Assembly: GCF_028767125.1 (NCBI RefSeq)
Contig: NZ_JAKCWP010000003.1
Location: forward strand, 62,001 to 126,000
Direction: 5' to 3'
Source: Chelativorans sp. YIM 93263
GTDB lineage: Bacteria > Pseudomonadota > Alphaproteobacteria > Rhizobiales > Rhizobiaceae
Length of the DNA: 64,000 bases
Shown here: piece by piece, positions 49,135-57,800 of the stretch
Position numbering within the stretch: the stretch's first letter is position 1
Layout: every line of letters begins with the position of its first letter
Made by a program: the position numbers and the translations under genes
The notes under the pieces: model-generated
What the model saw: only the letters and a program-made list of their open reading frames with translations
Databases searched by the model: none
What the model was told of the DNA's origin: nothing

Positions 49135-51615
49135 ATGACAGGTGCTTACAAAACGGCTGCCGTGAAGCAGCAGTGGAACGTCCGGACAATCCGGATCGCA
49201 CTTGCTGTCTTGATGGCAATCCTCTTGTCCGCCGGAATTTATATCACAGGGCTTGTGCTTGAGCGGCAATCAGCGCTGGAACGGCTTTCCCGATACAATG
49301 TCGCCTTTAGCGCCGGCCAAGGCGCCAACGAGTTCCTGCGACTCCGGACAGCGCTCTACTCACTAGCATTGAACCCCGAATCCACGGATGAGGCGCGCAA
49401 CACACGGCTGCGCTACGAAATCCTGATGAACCGGATGAACCTCTTCGAATCCGGGGAATTCGACGGGTTCACCAGAAGTCAGCCGGACATCCAGCAGCTT
49501 ATTGACCAAATTGAAAACACCCTGTTGGAGATCGCCCCGCTTATCGGCGAGCCAGAGGAAGCAGACACCGTACTCGCGGTTACGAATCCTCTAGAAGCGG
49601 CGTTCGTCGAAATCCTATCCAGGGCGAATGCCTACGGGGGCAGACTTGTCGCTCGCGATCAGGAAGAACTATTCGGTCTGCATTGGCAATTTACGACTGT
49701 TGCCATCGCGCTTGCGCTGTGTGGATTCGTGCTTTTCCTCTTCAATGGATGGCAGAACCGGCTGTTGATCGCTGCCCAGAGATCGCTGGCAAGCTCAAAC
49801 GAGGATTTGCAACGCGCAAGCGCGCGTCTTGCCGCATCGGTCGCGGAAACCCGAGATGCCAACACGAAGCTGGTTCGGCAAAACGAACTATTCGAAACCG
49901 CCCTGGACAACATGTCCCATGGCTTGTGCATGTTTAACCGGGACGGCAACATCATTGTTACCAACCGTCGGACGGCCGAAATCTTCGGACTGCCCGCCCA
50001 TTCGATCAGGCATGGAACGACGCTGGCCGAACTCGAAGGCGTTCTGCATCAAGTGGGGCTTTGCTCACCGCGCGGCGCGGCGCGGCTGCTTCGGATGCGT
50101 TCGGGCCCCGCGCAGTCCATGGCCCGGCACACCGCAGAGCAAACGCTGGCAGACGGACGGCGGGTGATGGTTTCCCACCAACCGATGGAGAGCGGCGGTT
50201 GGACGGCAACCTTCGAGGACATTACCGACCGCTACAAGGCGCAGGCACAGATATCCCACATGGCGCGCCACGATGCGCTTACCAACCTGCCGAACCGGAC
50301 ACTGCTTCGGGAGAGGTTGGAGGCCACGTTGGCACGCGATCATGCGACACAGCAGATCGCGGCCGTCATGTGCATCGATCTGGATAACTTCAAAAAGATC
50401 AACGATACCTACGGCCATCCTTTCGGGGACCAGCTTTTATGCGCGGTCAGCGCGCGGCTTATCTCGGTGTGCCGCGACAAGGACACGATATCACGCATCG
50501 GCGGGGACGAATTCATCGTCGTCTGCAGCGATATGGAACGGATGGACCAGGTCGATAGGGCCGCAGAACGTATGGTCCGAACGCTGTCTGAGCCATTTCA
50601 GATACAAGGACGCGAGGTGACGACTGGCTGCAGCATTGGAATCGCGACGACACGCCAAGCTGCCGACAGCGTTGATGAGCTCCTGAGGTTCGCCGACTTA
50701 GCGCTTTATGCCGCAAAAGGCTCAGGCCGCGGCACGTATGCACATTATACGGATGAAATGGGCGACCAGATCGAGCGGAAGGTAGCGGTCGAATCACGGC
50801 TTCGCGCTGAAAATTTTTGCGAAGAGTTCGCGCTCGCCTTCCAACCCATCACCAATCTGGCATCGGGACGGATGAGTTGTGTCGAGGCTTTACTCAGATG
50901 GAAAAGTCCCTCGCGGGGCACAACCGAAATTCCTGAAGTCATCCGTATAGCTGAAGAATCCGGGGCTATCGTGGACCTCGGCGCGTGGGTTTTGAAGGAG
51001 TCTTGCCTTTTCGCCACGCAGTTGCCGGATGAAATTCGCATGGCGGTGAACATCTCGGCGGTCCAGTTCAACCGGACCGATATCGTAAAAACGGTCTCGG
51101 ACACTCTGAAGGAGACGAATCTGCCGGCCAAGCGCCTGATTCTGGAGATTACGGAAACGCTCCTGCTTGAGGACAACACCAAAATCACGACGGAATTCAA
51201 GGCCTTGAAGGAGTTGGGGATCAGCCTCTCACTTGACGATTTCGGTACCGGCTATTCCTCACTCAACTATCTGAGGAAGTTTGCAGTCGATACGATCAAA
51301 ATCGATCGGGTCTTTGTCAAAGAGATCGGGAGAAATCGCGACCACGACGCCATCGTCGCCACCATCATCAACCTGGCCTCCAACCTAGGCATGGCGACGA
51401 TCGCGGAAGGCGTGGAGACCGAGGATCAGCTTCAGATTCTGCGCGCCGCCGGCTGCACCGAAATCCAAGGCTACCTTGTTGGCCTACCAATGCCGAAGGA
51501 GGCGCTAGACCGTTACATCAAGAATTTACCGGAAAATGGTGTTCTTCCGCTTCGGGAACAAGCTTCCGGTTCGCTCTCGAGCGGCTCGCACGGAGCATCG
51601 CGCTCGCGCCGATAA
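49135..51615 (+). CDS. Membrane GGDEF/EAL cyclic di-GMP signalling protein
   Basis: An 826-residue inner-membrane protein that may both make and break cyclic di-GMP. It has TM1 (about 20-42), a periplasmic helical domain (about 43-183), TM2 (about 185-205), a coiled coil, a PAS domain (about 240-360), GGDEF (about 365-525) and EAL (about 545-800). The cyclase motif IGGDEF (about 455) is intact with an RxxD I-site (CRDKD) five residues before it. The phosphodiesterase motifs are intact too: VEALLRW (about 582), NISAVQF, EITET, DDFGTGYSSL, AEGVET and QGYLVG. The preceding small secreted protein is its likely periplasmic partner. Confidence 0.93.
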   Translation: MTGAYKTAAVKQQWNVRTIRIALAVLMAILLSAGIYITGLVLERQSALERLSRYNVAFSAGQGANEFLRLRTALYSLALNPESTDEARNTRLRYEILMNRMNLFESGEFDGFTRSQPDIQQLIDQIENTLLEIAPLIGEPEEADTVLAVTNPLEAAFVEILSRANAYGGRLVARDQEELFGLHWQFTTVAIALALCGFVLFLFNGWQNRLLIAAQRSLASSNEDLQRASARLAASVAETRDANTKLVRQNELFETALDNMSHGLCMFNRDGNIIVTNRRTAEIFGLPAHSIRHGTTLAELEGVLHQVGLCSPRGAARLLRMRSGPAQSMARHTAEQTLADGRRVMVSHQPMESGGWTATFEDITDRYKAQAQISHMARHDALTNLPNRTLLRERLEATLARDHATQQIAAVMCIDLDNFKKINDTYGHPFGDQLLCAVSARLISVCRDKDTISRIGGDEFIVVCSDMERMDQVDRAAERMVRTLSEPFQIQGREVTTGCSIGIATTRQAADSVDELLRFADLALYAAKGSGRGTYAHYTDEMGDQIERKVAVESRLRAENFCEEFALAFQPITNLASGRMSCVEALLRWKSPSRGTTEIPEVIRIAEESGAIVDLGAWVLKESCLFATQLPDEIRMAVNISAVQFNRTDIVKTVSDTLKETNLPAKRLILEITETLLLEDNTKITTEFKALKELGISLSLDDFGTGYSSLNYLRKFAVDTIKIDRVFVKEIGRNRDHDAIVATIINLASNLGMATIAEGVETEDQLQILRAAGCTEIQGYLVGLPMPKEALDRYIKNLPENGVLPLREQASGSLSSGSHGASRSRR

Positions 51616-51687
51616 CGAGTATCTTCTTCAGTAGTTGCGGAACGCGAACCTTTCCTTGCGGGTTAAAGAGAGCGAGGAGGGACGGAC

Positions 51688-52971
51688 GTGATGAGCGAGC
51701 AGACCGAATCCTCAGACCAGGATGCGGAAACCGACGATCTGGACGACGAACTGAAGTACCGCCTGCGCCAGCAGGCATTGATGGGCCAGTTTGCACTTTT
51801 CGCACTGAAAACACACGACGTTCAGGCGCTACTTCAGGAAGCTACCCGAGTCTGTGCGCGCGGCTTGCGAAGCAAGCTGTGCAAGATCATGGAGTATCTG
51901 CCGGAGGAAGACGAGTTCCTCGTGCGTGCGGGCGTGGGTTGGCGGCCGGGCGTGGTCGGCCAGTCACGGGCGCGGGCCGATACAAAAAGCCCCACCGGGT
52001 ACGCCTACAAGGTCGGCAAGGCGTTCATATCCAATCACCTGGAACACGAACGCCGGTTCCGCACACCGCGTCTCCTTGCCGAATACGGCGTCAAGCGAGC
52101 AATCAACGCGCCGATCCATCGGGGCGGGACCCGATTCGGTGTTCTGGAAGTGGATAGTCCGCTAGACGGAAAGTTCACCAATGCGGACCTCGTTTTCGTC
52201 AGAGGATTCGCCGATCTGCTCGGAGTTGCTCTGGAGCGCCAGCGGAGCGAGGAGATGCTGAAAGAAAAAGAAGCTCAGCTTCAACGCGCGCTCAAACACC
52301 AGGAGACCCTCTCCGAGGAAATCAGCCACCGCGTGAAAAACAGCCTCTCGATCGTCGCCGGCCTCCTGCGGGCGCAGAGTCGCCTCTCCTCCGATCCGCA
52401 CCTGCAGCAGGCCCTGTTCGAAGCACAAACCCGAGTCGAGACAATAGCCAAGGTGAATGATCGCCTGTGGCGGGCGAACGAGGTTCACGCCGTGAATCTG
52501 GCGGAATTTGTCGGAGAGCTTTGCGAGCATGTCGGTGCGGCATCGTCCTCCCACGATCTGACCTATACGATCGCACCGGTGACGATCCCAGCCGAAGAAG
52601 CGATTTCGCTGGGCTTGTTGACCAACGAGTTGATCACGAACGCGCTGAAGCACGCATATCCCGGGAGTTCCGGCCCCATATCGATCACGCTCGAGCGCGC
52701 TGGACCGCACGATCTTTGTCTCACGGTCCGTGACTACGGCGTCGGGAGGCCCCACGGAGAGTCAGCAGAGTCCACGAAAGGCACCGGCAGCCGGGTCATC
52801 CTGAACCTGTGCCGGCATCTTGGCGGACACTATGAGTGGCAGAACGCAGACCCGGGAACACGCTTCACACTCACTTTCACTCCCTCCGATCTCTCCGACA
52901 GGGTGGCGCCACCGCCGGTCGAAACAAACCCGGCGGAGATCGCCGGAAGCCCGCACGATCATCATGAGTGA
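51688..52971 (+). CDS. GAF-containing sensor histidine kinase (HWE/HisKA_2 type)
   Basis: A 427-residue soluble kinase. A GAF domain (about 30-185) is followed by a HisKA_2 dimerisation domain (about 205-285) with the phosphoacceptor His near 213 in SEEISHRVKNSLSIVAGLL, and a HATPase_c domain with LLTNELITNALKHAYP (N box) and VRDYGVG. No transmembrane segment, so it senses a cytoplasmic signal. No response regulator gene is adjacent. GTG at 51688 has GGAGG at seven bases; ATG one codon later is equally possible. Its stop is 8 bases from the converging methyltransferase gene. Confidence 0.92.
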   Translation: MMSEQTESSDQDAETDDLDDELKYRLRQQALMGQFALFALKTHDVQALLQEATRVCARGLRSKLCKIMEYLPEEDEFLVRAGVGWRPGVVGQSRARADTKSPTGYAYKVGKAFISNHLEHERRFRTPRLLAEYGVKRAINAPIHRGGTRFGVLEVDSPLDGKFTNADLVFVRGFADLLGVALERQRSEEMLKEKEAQLQRALKHQETLSEEISHRVKNSLSIVAGLLRAQSRLSSDPHLQQALFEAQTRVETIAKVNDRLWRANEVHAVNLAEFVGELCEHVGAASSSHDLTYTIAPVTIPAEEAISLGLLTNELITNALKHAYPGSSGPISITLERAGPHDLCLTVRDYGVGRPHGESAESTKGTGSRVILNLCRHLGGHYEWQNADPGTRFTLTFTPSDLSDRVAPPPVETNPAEIAGSPHDHHE

Positions 52972-52979
52972 GCCGGGCC

Positions 52980-54203
52980 TCAGCCGGATGCCTTCGGTAG
53001 GCATTGTGTTTCGTAGATCTTGTAGAGATCGAAAACGATACCGGTGAACAGGACCACGAAGCCGGTAATCTCCACGGCAAAACTGTAGTTGACGAACATC
53101 GCATAGGCGAGCATCCCCGCCCCCAGCCCCGTCAAGAAAAGGGGGGCCGGCTGGCGGTGGAGACGAAGATTGAAGCCCGTTGCAATCACCGCGATCAGTG
53201 CGGCCGCCACAATGAAGCCAGCCCACGCGGCTTCCGGCAGGGCCATGCCGATCCCGAAAAGCGACAGAATCCCGAGCAGGCCGAGCGTACCATAGCAGGC
53301 CACCAGGGATACGCAGGCGGAGACCGCGCCCCATAGCCCACGCTCTCCGATCAATCTCAAGCGACGCGGATGCAGTCGCCGCGCAAAGCGGTTCCACCAC
53401 GGTACGGGCGCCTTCTCCTCGACACCCCGGCGCATCCTCAGTTCGATCGTTCGTGCGCCGAGCCCGGCGGCAATGCGCCGCGTATCGGCACTGGGGCTCT
53501 CGGCGAAATAGTCAAAGCTCCGCAGCACTTCGATGTCCTCGAAGCCGGCTTCCCGGAACAGATTCAGATAATCCTCGTCAATCGAGGCGCCGACAACGCA
53601 TTCGGCCCATAATTTCGGATCGCTGCGCCCGCCAACCGGGACAGGCTTGGCGATGACGATATCAGCGATTTGCACCCACCCTGTTGGCCTGAGGACACGG
53701 AAAATCTCCGCGCACGCTTTTCTCTTGTCCAGAACGAGATTGAGCACGCCGTTGCTGGTCACCACATCCACCGATTGTTCCGGCAGCGGGATTTCTTCCG
53801 CATTCGCCTCTATGGGCTCAACGTTCTTAATCCCGGCCTCGCGCAGGGTCTTCTTCAGTTGTGCCACCATCTCGGGAGTCAGGTCCAACGCGAACACCTT
53901 TCCACCGGAACCGACTTTCCGGCTGGCGAGAAGCGTGTCGGTTCCCGCACCCGAACCAATGTCGAGCACCGTGTCGCCCGGTTCGATCGCATCGGCGCGA
54001 AACGGATATCCTACGCCGACGAACCGGTCGACTGCAGCTTCCGGCACCTGATCCAGCAGGCTTTTCGGATACCCCACGGCAAGGGCGGCCGGCCTGCCGA
54101 TCGGGAAATGGAAGTACTGCCCGGGATCTTTCGCAACGTCTCCATACATAGCTTGCACAGCCGCAGCGATCTGGTCCTTTGAAAAGCCTAGAATAGCAAC
54201 CAT
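52980..54203 (-). CDS. ArsM-like SAM methyltransferase fused to a MerC-like membrane domain
   Basis: A 407-residue two-part protein. Residues 1-255 form a class I SAM methyltransferase close to arsenite methyltransferases (VLDIGSGAGTDTLLA near 75-90, SNGVLNLVLDK, CVVGASIDEDYLNLFREAGF). Residues about 275-400 contain four hydrophobic segments with SLVACYGTLGLLGILSLFGI, resembling MerC-type mercury transporters. Of the cysteines that bind As(III) in ArsM, only the CVVGA one remains; the usual GCGNP and SNC motifs read GVGYP and SNG. The substrate is therefore uncertain. It is the last gene of the sigma-factor locus, 57 bases after the anti-sigma candidate, with GGAGG before its ATG. Confidence 0.85.
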   Translation of the reverse strand: MVAILGFSKDQIAAAVQAMYGDVAKDPGQYFHFPIGRPAALAVGYPKSLLDQVPEAAVDRFVGVGYPFRADAIEPGDTVLDIGSGAGTDTLLASRKVGSGGKVFALDLTPEMVAQLKKTLREAGIKNVEPIEANAEEIPLPEQSVDVVTSNGVLNLVLDKRKACAEIFRVLRPTGWVQIADIVIAKPVPVGGRSDPKLWAECVVGASIDEDYLNLFREAGFEDIEVLRSFDYFAESPSADTRRIAAGLGARTIELRMRRGVEEKAPVPWWNRFARRLHPRRLRLIGERGLWGAVSACVSLVACYGTLGLLGILSLFGIGMALPEAAWAGFIVAAALIAVIATGFNLRLHRQPAPLFLTGLGAGMLAYAMFVNYSFAVEITGFVVLFTGIVFDLYKIYETQCLPKASG

Positions 54204-54260
54204 CTTCGCCTCCCTCGAATAATGGATGTCCCGAGCGGTCGACGCGCGGGAACTCGAAAG

Positions 54261-54494
54261 TCAATAGCGCTCCACAAGTGCGCGAACGCGGTGGCGTAAT
54301 GAATCGGGAGCCGCAGCCCGCCCGGCCTCGTTGATCCGGGCGCGCAGCCTGCGTTCAAACTCCGCCCGCGAGTAGCAGGCGCGGCAAGTCTCCATGTGAT
54401 TGGCCAAGGCCTGCTCCGTTTCTGAATCCAGCTCGCGGTCGAGATAATCCAGAAGCTTCTCGATCACTTCCTCGCAGCGCAGATCGTTTATCAT
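54261..54494 (-). CDS. Zinc-finger (zf-HC2) anti-sigma factor candidate
   Basis: A 77-residue soluble protein with the ZAS motif HMETCRAC (His33-x3-Cys37-x2-Cys40) preceded by CEEVIEKLLDYLDRELD, typical of the zf-HC2 anti-sigma domain. There is no transmembrane segment, so it resembles the cytoplasmic ChrR/RsrA-type sensors. The ATG overlaps the sigma-factor stop codon by four bases (ATGA), the usual arrangement of a sigma/anti-sigma pair. A redox or metal signal that expels zinc and frees the sigma factor is inferred. Confidence 0.87.
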   Translation of the reverse strand: MINDLRCEEVIEKLLDYLDRELDSETEQALANHMETCRACYSRAEFERRLRARINEAGRAAAPDSLRHRVRALVERY

Positions 54495-55114
54495 TTGGCC
54501 GCCCCTTTCTCCGGTCCCGCAGCGATACCGAGCTGACATGCCTGCTCCCACAGCGCATGCTGCATCAAAGAGCGGCCGCGGCTGAGACGCGAACGCACAG
54601 TCCCGACCGGAAGCCCGAGGGTGTCTGCCGCTTCGGCGTAACTGAACCCCCAAAACTCGACCATGACGATCACCAGCCGAAACGTTTCGGGCAACGTATC
54701 GAGCGCGGACTCGATATCCTCCCGCAGCAGCTTGTCCAAAAGCCGTTGCTCGGGATTGCCCCACCATAGCAGGAACGGCTGGTGCATCTTCTCGAACAGG
54801 GAAAACTCTCCCGGTGGCGCATCCTCCTCAGCCAAGACTTCCTTGGGACGCGCTTTCTCCCGCCGTTGGGCGCTGATGAAGGTGTTCACGAGAATGCGGA
54901 AAATCCATTTCTCGAAGCTCTGGCGGTCCTCCAGGCTTTCCAATCTTGCCCAAGCTTTGGCGAATGTTTCCGCAACCAAATCCTCTGCGTCCGCTTGTTC
55001 GCGGGTCAGACGCAGGGCCGTGCCGTAGAGCCGGTCCATCAGGCGCTCGGCTTGCACCTCGAAAAACTCCCGAGGCGGACACGTTTGCCAGTTGTCACCG
55101 CCGGAGCTTGTCAT
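54491..55114 (-). CDS. ECF-type RNA polymerase sigma factor
   Basis: A 207-residue group 4 (ECF) sigma factor. Region 2 (about 25-95) contains LYGTALRLTREQADAEDLVA and FEKWIFRILVNTFISAQRR; region 4 (about 140-195) contains LPETFRLVIVMVEFWGFSYAEAADTLGLP and GTVRSRLSRGR, split by the usual turn. It should direct RNA polymerase to a dedicated stress regulon, probably including its own operon. Translation is coupled to the zf-HC2 gene that follows. The gene lies 67 bases after the second ArsM-like gene. Confidence 0.92.
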   Translation of the reverse strand: MTSSGGDNWQTCPPREFFEVQAERLMDRLYGTALRLTREQADAEDLVAETFAKAWARLESLEDRQSFEKWIFRILVNTFISAQRREKARPKEVLAEEDAPPGEFSLFEKMHQPFLLWWGNPEQRLLDKLLREDIESALDTLPETFRLVIVMVEFWGFSYAEAADTLGLPVGTVRSRLSRGRSLMQHALWEQACQLGIAAGPEKGAAK

Positions 55115-55181
55115 CGTAAAGGCCCCATGGCGGCCCGGCCGTTCAAAGCCGAGGCCACCGTTCCGAGACATTCTAGGCTGC

Positions 55182-55967
55182 CTAGCGCTTGATTGCGAGC
55201 AACGACACGCTCTTGACGCCGAACTTCCGGCTTGCGCCCTGTGCATTCTCCGAAATGAAACGGTAGCTTGTGTTGTCCTCGACGGTTTCCATGCGCATGC
55301 CAGCCGCTTCGATCATGGAGCGATAGTTTTCCTGCTGAGCCGCCCCACCGATACAAGCGGCCCAGAGCGTCGAGTTGCCGACAATCGTATCCGGAAGCTG
55401 GGTCTCGGTCACGATATCGGAGATCGCGAATCGTCCGCCAGGCTTCAGCAGGCGCGCAGCTTCCCGAAACACCCGATCTTTCGTCGGCGAGAGATTGACG
55501 ACGCCATTGGAAATGACGACATCGGCTGTGCCGTTGGGCTGTGAGACCTCTTCGATGTATCCTTTCTCGAACGTGACGTTTCCAAAACCCGCGTCCTTGC
55601 GCAGTTTCTCGGCCTTTTCGAGTTGCGCATCGGTCATGTCGACGCCAATCACGCGCCCGCCCTCGCCGACTTTAAAGGCGGCGATGAACGCATCCATTCC
55701 CGATCCGCTGCCCAAATCGATAACCGTTTCGCCCGGCTTGACTGCCGCCAAGTGAAAGAAATGCCCGACACCGGCAAAGGAATCGATCGCTTCAGCGGGG
55801 ATCCGGTCGAGTTCCGCCGGATCGTATCCGAGCCGCTCGGCAAGCGCCCGTCCCATTTCGAAGTGGAAATCTCCCGTAGGATCCCGGGCGACGTCTCTGT
55901 ACATGTCCTGAACCTTCGATTCCAGTTCCCGGGGGTCGAAGGCGGTCGTAGTTGTTGCGCTGTTCAT
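55182..55967 (-). CDS. ArsM-like SAM methyltransferase
   Basis: A 261-residue class I SAM methyltransferase, a paralogue of the N-terminal part of the protein at 52980-54203. The two share DVA(K/R)DP near the start, FHF, GVG and the spacing of all motifs. SAM-binding loop VIDLGSGSGMDAFIAA (about 80-95), post-I acidic VDMTDAQLE, and SNGVVNLSPTKDRVFREAARLLKPGGR. As in its paralogue, the ArsM cysteines of the GCGNP and SNC motifs are replaced (GVGHF, SNG) while CIGGA keeps its Cys. Database names would say arsenite methyltransferase, but that activity is doubtful. ATG at 55967; 27 bases after the next methyltransferase gene. Confidence 0.83.
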   Translation of the reverse strand: MNSATTTTAFDPRELESKVQDMYRDVARDPTGDFHFEMGRALAERLGYDPAELDRIPAEAIDSFAGVGHFFHLAAVKPGETVIDLGSGSGMDAFIAAFKVGEGGRVIGVDMTDAQLEKAEKLRKDAGFGNVTFEKGYIEEVSQPNGTADVVISNGVVNLSPTKDRVFREAARLLKPGGRFAISDIVTETQLPDTIVGNSTLWAACIGGAAQQENYRSMIEAAGMRMETVEDNTSYRFISENAQGASRKFGVKSVSLLAIKR

Positions 55968-55994
55968 GACGGTTCTCTCCATTTTGCTCGGTGC

Positions 55995-56840
55995 TCACGC
56001 CTTGCGGATGACGATCTCGAGATATTCGGACGGCACCACCATCGTGCCATCTGATGCCTGGTTGGCCTGCCGAATAAGGTTGAGAATGTCGGCCTCAAGA
56101 TTCTTGGCCCCCTCCTCGTCCAGGGCGCCAAAGGCCTTCAGCATCGGCCCGTACCACTTCCGGAAAACATTGAGCCAATGCTCGGGCGAGCGATAACGGA
56201 AGACGAAATCCTTGCTGGTGATGCTGATTTCCTCGGCCTCTTCGCCGAAGGCTTCTTCTAGCCAGCCTTTCGTCCCCCACCGCACCGGGGGCACGGCACC
56301 GGGAGGCGGCGAAACATGACTGCCGATCGTTTTCAAAAGCCGGCCGATGAATCCCTCCGGGGTCCAGTTCGCCATCGCGATACGGCCGCCCGAGCGGACG
56401 ACGCGCTTCATCTCGGCTGCGGCGCGGGCGTGATCGGCGGTAAACATGATGCCGAATGTGGACAGCGCCACGTCGAAGGAGCCGTCCGGAAAATCCAACG
56501 CTTCCGCGTCCGCCTCCCGGAAATCGATCTCAAGCCCCTCCGCTTGGGCGCGTGCACGGGCTTTGTCGAGCAGAGCGGAAACGTAATCGGTCGATGTCAC
56601 CTCAGCAAAGCGACGGGCAGCGGCGAGCGAAGCGTTGCCGTTTCCCGCCGCGATATCGATGACACGTTCGCCGGATCTCAGATCTACGGCCTCGCACAGC
56701 GACTCTCCGACGATCTGGAGCGTCACGCCGATGACCGAATAGTCCCCGGACGACCACGTACCCTGCTGTTTTTGCTTAAGCGCAGCGAGATCGGGCGACG
56801 CTCCCCCGGCCGGCTGCTGTTGGTTCGTCTGTTTCTGCAT
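55995..56840 (-). CDS. SAM-dependent methyltransferase (UbiE/Methyltransf_11-like)
   Basis: A 281-residue class I methyltransferase from a different subfamily than its two neighbours. The SAM loop is VIDIAAGNGNASLAAARR (about 57-74), followed by FDVALSTFGIMFTADHARAAAEMKRV and the C-terminal DGTMVVPSEYLEIV. The first 30 residues are Gln-rich and probably flexible. The last part matches proteins that methylate small metabolites, but no substrate can be named. Start ATG at 56840 has GGAGG upstream; it is 64 bases after the DsrE-like gene. Confidence 0.85.
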   Translation of the reverse strand: MQKQTNQQQPAGGASPDLAALKQKQQGTWSSGDYSVIGVTLQIVGESLCEAVDLRSGERVIDIAAGNGNASLAAARRFAEVTSTDYVSALLDKARARAQAEGLEIDFREADAEALDFPDGSFDVALSTFGIMFTADHARAAAEMKRVVRSGGRIAMANWTPEGFIGRLLKTIGSHVSPPPGAVPPVRWGTKGWLEEAFGEEAEEISITSKDFVFRYRSPEHWLNVFRKWYGPMLKAFGALDEEGAKNLEADILNLIRQANQASDGTMVVPSEYLEIVIRKA

Positions 56841-56904
56841 AATAGTTCCTCCAGTGCAGGTGTGCGCCCATGGAGCGCGCAGCCACGCGATCGGCGGCCA
56901 GACT

Positions 56905-57273
56905 TCAGAAGCTCAGTGTCGCGGCCCCAGCCTTGATGCGCTCGTGCATGGGGCTTGCTCCGGTGACGATCACGCCCTCAAGCAAGTCTTCCTCGGAATA
57001 GCCGCGTGCCTTGACGCATGGGGTGCAGGCCCAGAGAGTTCCGCCACGGGACAGGAAATCCCGAATGAGCGCCGAGAGCGGCTCCAACGGCGCCACATGG
57101 GTCATTTCGATCCCGCCCTTGCGGACGAGATCCACGGCAGCGCTCGTGAGGAAAATCGACACATTCAAGCCGGCGGTCAGCCCGCCATTGGCGATGGTGA
57201 AACCAACCGATGACAGTTCATGGTCGGCGCCATGAGTCATCAGTACGACGAGTTCTTCCGTTGCATTGGCCAT
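56905..57273 (-). CDS. DsrE-family protein
   Basis: A 122-residue protein of the DsrE/DsrF-like fold (small sulfur-carrier or redox proteins). It opens with ELVVLMTHGADHELSSVGFT and has a CxxC in LWACTPCVKARGY (about 85-97), a position where DsrE-like proteins carry their reactive cysteine. It may carry sulfane sulfur or sense thiol state; inference only. ATG at 57273 follows GGAGG. It precedes the methyltransferases and the sigma factor on the same strand. Confidence 0.85.
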   Translation of the reverse strand: MANATEELVVLMTHGADHELSSVGFTIANGGLTAGLNVSIFLTSAAVDLVRKGGIEMTHVAPLEPLSALIRDFLSRGGTLWACTPCVKARGYSEEDLLEGVIVTGASPMHERIKAGAATLSF

Positions 57274-57383
57274 TGCATTCCTCCTCACGTTACTGGACTA
57301 GAAAGGCGCTGCCGTATCCGGCGAGTTGTCGCGCGAAGGATCGATCCGGGCGCAGCTGACCGCGTCCCCGGACCGGCCCGGAA

Positions 57384-57800
57384 TCATTCCGTATGCGGAA
57401 CCATGATCGGCTCGCCGGCGGGTCCCACCTGAAAGACGATGAAACTGGCGCCTTCGTCGGCAGAGGCGGTGCCCGCCACCATCGGCTTGTCCGGCAGTTC
57501 ATAGAAAGCGTTGCCGGCGGAGACGCTTCTGCGCTCCTCTCCCTCGACGTCAACGTCGATAGTGCCTTCCGTCACATACACGAAGACATGGCCCGGATGG
57601 ATATGACGCTCCGTTTCCCATCCGGCTTCCACCTCGTACAGCACGATGTTGGCTTCCGTCCCTTCATCGCCCACGAGTTCGGTCTGGAGCACCGCCGTCG
57701 TCTCGGCCTCTTGGGCGGAAGCACCTGTCACGCCGGTGGCGGGCAATACCAATGTTGCTACAGCGGTAACCGCCGCGAAGCTGGCAGATCTTCTCACCAT
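57384..57800 (-). CDS. Exported cupin-domain protein
   Basis: A 138-residue protein with a signal peptide (to about 30, GASAQ) and a single cupin barrel. The metal-binding motif is HIHPGHVFVYVTEGTIDVDVEG, with the His-x-His and the later motif-2 region ending FIVFQVGPAGEP. Small periplasmic cupins of this type often bind a metal or small ligand. It is the first gene of the leftward run, 110 bases from the DsrE-like gene, so it may have its own promoter. Divergent from the AraC-type gene. Confidence 0.85.
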   Translation of the reverse strand: MVRRSASFAAVTAVATLVLPATGVTGASAQEAETTAVLQTELVGDEGTEANIVLYEVEAGWETERHIHPGHVFVYVTEGTIDVDVEGEERRSVSAGNAFYELPDKPMVAGTASADEGASFIVFQVGPAGEPIMVPHTE

